Of a DNA stretch of 64,000 nt, positions 62,441 to 64,000 are shown in pieces. Each line of letters starts with the position of its first letter. Position 1 is the first letter of the stretch. The notes below the pieces were generated by a model. It saw nothing but the letters and a program-made list of their open reading frames with translations. It ran no database searches and was not told the DNA's origin. Both the position numbers and the translations under genes were made by a program. Origin of the DNA: an uncultured Muribaculum sp. (GTDB taxonomy: Bacteria > Bacteroidota > Bacteroidia > Bacteroidales > Muribaculaceae); assembly GCA_910587665.1 (NCBI GenBank), contig CAJUMZ010000016.1, forward strand, positions 1 to 64,000, in the 5' to 3' direction.

Positions 62441-62968
62441 ATGGATATAGCCTCTCGACTAAAAAAATTTATGGATACCTCGGGAATACAGTATTCTCAG
62501 TTTGCCGATACATGCGGAATACCGCGCCCTTCACTGTCGCAGCTCCTTAACGGCAGGAATAAAAAGGTGAGCAATGAGGTAATCGAAAAAATCCACAAGG
62601 CATATCCGGCTCTTTCCGTTTCTTGGCTTATGTTTGGCGAGGGAGATATGGGTGATTTTACAAATACGCAAATCTCAGAGCCTCAAAATAGGATAAATAT
62701 CGATGAAGGCGTTACCCTATTCTCAGATAATGAATCAATTAACGACTCAGATTCGCCGTTTGCAAATGAATATGAAAAAGAGTCAGATAATTTTGTTGCT
62801 GAAAAAATTCATTCACCGGTAACTCCGGTTGCGAGAGAGAGCTTACAAAATGAAAATCCACGTGCTGAATCGATGTCATTCAATATGAACAAATCCAGAA
62901 AGGTAGTTTCTATAATGGTGTTTTATTCCGACAACAGCTTCGACACATTTGTCCCCAAAAGCGAGTGA
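62441..62968 (+). CDS. XRE/CI-like helix-turn-helix regulator
   Basis: 175 residues from ATG 62441. The N-terminal HTH (about 1-65: SRLKKFMDTSGIQYSQFADT, then SLSQLLNGRNKKVSNEVIEK) and SVSWLMFGEGDM are typical of phage-repressor-like regulators. A variable acidic linker (75-140) precedes a short conserved-looking end, KVVSIMVFYSDNSFDTF. I see no phage genes near it. It may regulate itself through the inverted repeat at its promoter. pyrK follows, with its own -7 element. Confidence 0.85.
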   Translation: MDIASRLKKFMDTSGIQYSQFADTCGIPRPSLSQLLNGRNKKVSNEVIEKIHKAYPALSVSWLMFGEGDMGDFTNTQISEPQNRINIDEGVTLFSDNESINDSDSPFANEYEKESDNFVAEKIHSPVTPVARESLQNENPRAESMSFNMNKSRKVVSIMVFYSDNSFDTFVPKSE

Positions 62969-63016
62969 GACGGCATATTTTTCCTCGGCAGGCAACACAT
63001 TATATAATATATTTTG

Positions 63017-63024
63017 TATTTTTG
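63017..63024 (+). promoter_or_regulatory. -7 element of pyrK-pyrD
   Basis: TATTTTTG fits TAnnTTTG, 20 bases before ATG 63044. It overlaps an earlier in-frame TTG (63014), favouring the ATG at 63044. Confidence 0.5.
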
Positions 63025-63043
63025 TAGAAAATATTTTTCCGAA

Positions 63044-63817
63044 ATGAAGAAGTATATATTGGATTTTCGTGTCGTTGAAAACCGTCATTTGCATGAACTA
63101 TATTCTTTACTGATACTGACGCCCACCGAAGGTATCATTCCTGAAATGAGACCCGGGCAATTCGTTCAGGTCGCAGTCGACAATTCAAAGACCACTTTCT
63201 TGCGTCGCCCGATATCTGTAAATTTAGTTGACCGGGCAAACAACCAGCTTTGGCTTCTTGTCAGAAAAGCTGGCGACGGAACCCGTGCCCTCTGTGAGAA
63301 AAAACATGGTGAAACAATTGATCTGATATTACCACTCGGCAATTGCTTTTCAATGCCTGCGGAAGGAGCAAGTGTACTTCTCGTAGGTGGAGGCGTGGGA
63401 GTGGCACCGATGCTCTACTGGGGATATGAATTAAAGCGTCTGGGTTTCCGACCCGAGTTTCTCCTTGGGGCCCGTTCGGCAGCCGACGTGCTCGAGCTTG
63501 ATGAGTTCACCGGCATAGGAAAGGTTTATGTCTCCACCGAAGATGGTTCGCTTGGCGAGCCCGGGCTTATCACAAGCAACAGTGCATTGTCTCGTCACAG
63601 TGATTTTATATATTGTTGCGGACCTGCCCCCATGATGAAAGCCGTTGCCGCAAAAGCCCGCAAAGTGGGTGCGGAATGTGAAGTCTCATTAGAGAATATG
63701 ATGGCGTGTGGACTTGGGGCATGCCTGTGTTGCGTGGAAAATACGGTTAAAGGTAATGTGTGTGTATGTACCGAAGGTCCTGTATTCAATATAAATGAAC
63801 TGACATGGCAAATTTAG
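63044..63817 (+). CDS. pyrK: Dihydroorotate dehydrogenase B, electron-transfer subunit PyrK
   Basis: 257 residues from ATG 63044. An FAD/NAD reductase fold with RRPISVNLVD and the GGGVGVAPM stretch carries a C-terminal [2Fe-2S] Cys set: MMACGLGACLCCVE, then NVCVCTEGP. It passes electrons from dihydroorotate oxidation (PyrD) to NAD+. Its stop overlaps pyrD by 13 bases, so they are coupled. Confidence 0.95.
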   Translation: MKKYILDFRVVENRHLHELYSLLILTPTEGIIPEMRPGQFVQVAVDNSKTTFLRRPISVNLVDRANNQLWLLVRKAGDGTRALCEKKHGETIDLILPLGNCFSMPAEGASVLLVGGGVGVAPMLYWGYELKRLGFRPEFLLGARSAADVLELDEFTGIGKVYVSTEDGSLGEPGLITSNSALSRHSDFIYCCGPAPMMKAVAAKARKVGAECEVSLENMMACGLGACLCCVENTVKGNVCVCTEGPVFNINELTWQI

Positions 63818-64000
63818 AAGTAAAAATAGGAGATCTTTCATTTAAAAATCCGGTGCTTACAGCGTCAGGCACATTTGGATACGGAGAGGAATTTTCCGAC
63901 TTTATCGATCTTGAGCGTCTCGGCGGATTTGTAGTAAAGGGCACTACCCTTAGTCATCGTGAGGGTAACCCGTATCCGCGTATGGTTGAAACACCCTCGG
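63805..64000 (+). CDS. pyrD: Dihydroorotate dehydrogenase B catalytic subunit, partial
   Basis: The first 65 residues are present: MANLEVKIGDLSFKNPVLTA, then SGTFGYGEEFSDF, then GGFVVKGTTLSHREGNPYPR. This is the class 1B PyrD start and matches PyrK beside it. The gene runs out of the window. It oxidises dihydroorotate to orotate in pyrimidine synthesis. The start overlaps the pyrK end by 13 bases. Confidence 0.95.
   Translation, partial: MANLEVKIGDLSFKNPVLTASGTFGYGEEFSDFIDLERLGGFVVKGTTLSHREGNPYPRMVETPS

Noticed and set aside
62441..62968. Prophage or mobile element marked by the XRE/CI-like regulator
   Set aside because: No integrase, phage structural gene, att-like repeat or tRNA target nearby; the gene sits between housekeeping genes.

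Overview
The window is a stretch of ordinary chromosome from a member of the Bacteroidales, most likely a Muribaculaceae-type gut bacterium (the family is my inference). The evidence is: many Bacteroidetes-type promoters (a -33 TTTG about 20 bp from a -7 TAnnTTTG), starts without clear Shine-Dalgarno sequences, the ribosomal trio rpmB-rpmG-DUF4295 (bL38), a type IX secretion (gliding-motility type) C-terminal domain, a DUF5106 thioredoxin-like protein, and TamB next to TsaD. I see no insertion sequence, prophage, integrase, CRISPR array, rRNA operon or toxin-antitoxin pair.

Layout. 1-2550 (minus): tRNA-Lys (cut by the window edge), tRNA-Cys, cinA, tsaD. 2627-8597 (plus): tamB and an AGCS symporter. 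8611-10503 (minus): nadE, divergent from menD (10606-12309). 12325-13166: ribosomal operon rpmB-rpmG-bL38 with a structured leader and a strong terminator. 13290-14713: a 54-residue membrane peptide and a split ThrE-type exporter. 14755-16704: an Ig-like lipoprotein and a LysR regulator. 16701-22758 (minus): a seven-gene run DUF5106-doxX-mnmA-bifunctional nuclease-nucleoside transporter-rsmE-kdsA. 22890-26068: clpB and a small lipoprotein. 26152-29777 (minus): etfB-etfA-acyl-CoA dehydrogenase. 29880-35014 (minus): purL and a PurF homologue whose glutaminase site is degenerate.

35350-41029 (plus): trigger factor, then clpP-clpX-recQ. 41184-45416: purU-hisH-hisA-hisF-hisIE-ftsE, then lysC-lysA (45483-47973). 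48050-48616 (minus): ahpC, divergent from a metal-efflux operon (48875-54848: His/Cys-rich protein, adaptor, RND pump, TolC-type channel). 54940-61725: sodB, an ion channel with an unusual filter, a T9SS cargo protein, a lytic transglycosylase and uvrA. 61726-62440 is a 715-base AT-rich gap with two terminators, repeated TTGCAA motifs and the promoter of an XRE-type regulator. 63044-64000: pyrK and the start of pyrD.

Most genes are housekeeping: nucleotide and amino-acid synthesis (purL, purU, his, lys, pyr), protein quality control (tig, clpP, clpX, clpB), oxidative and metal stress (ahpC, sodB, efflux) and envelope (tamB, kdsA, mltD-like). No obvious new multi-gene system stands out. The points most worth following up are the PurF homologue lacking its catalytic cysteine, the TTGCAA motif shared by two intergenic regions, the rpmB leader RNA, the channel filter, and the small acidic membrane peptide before the exporter.
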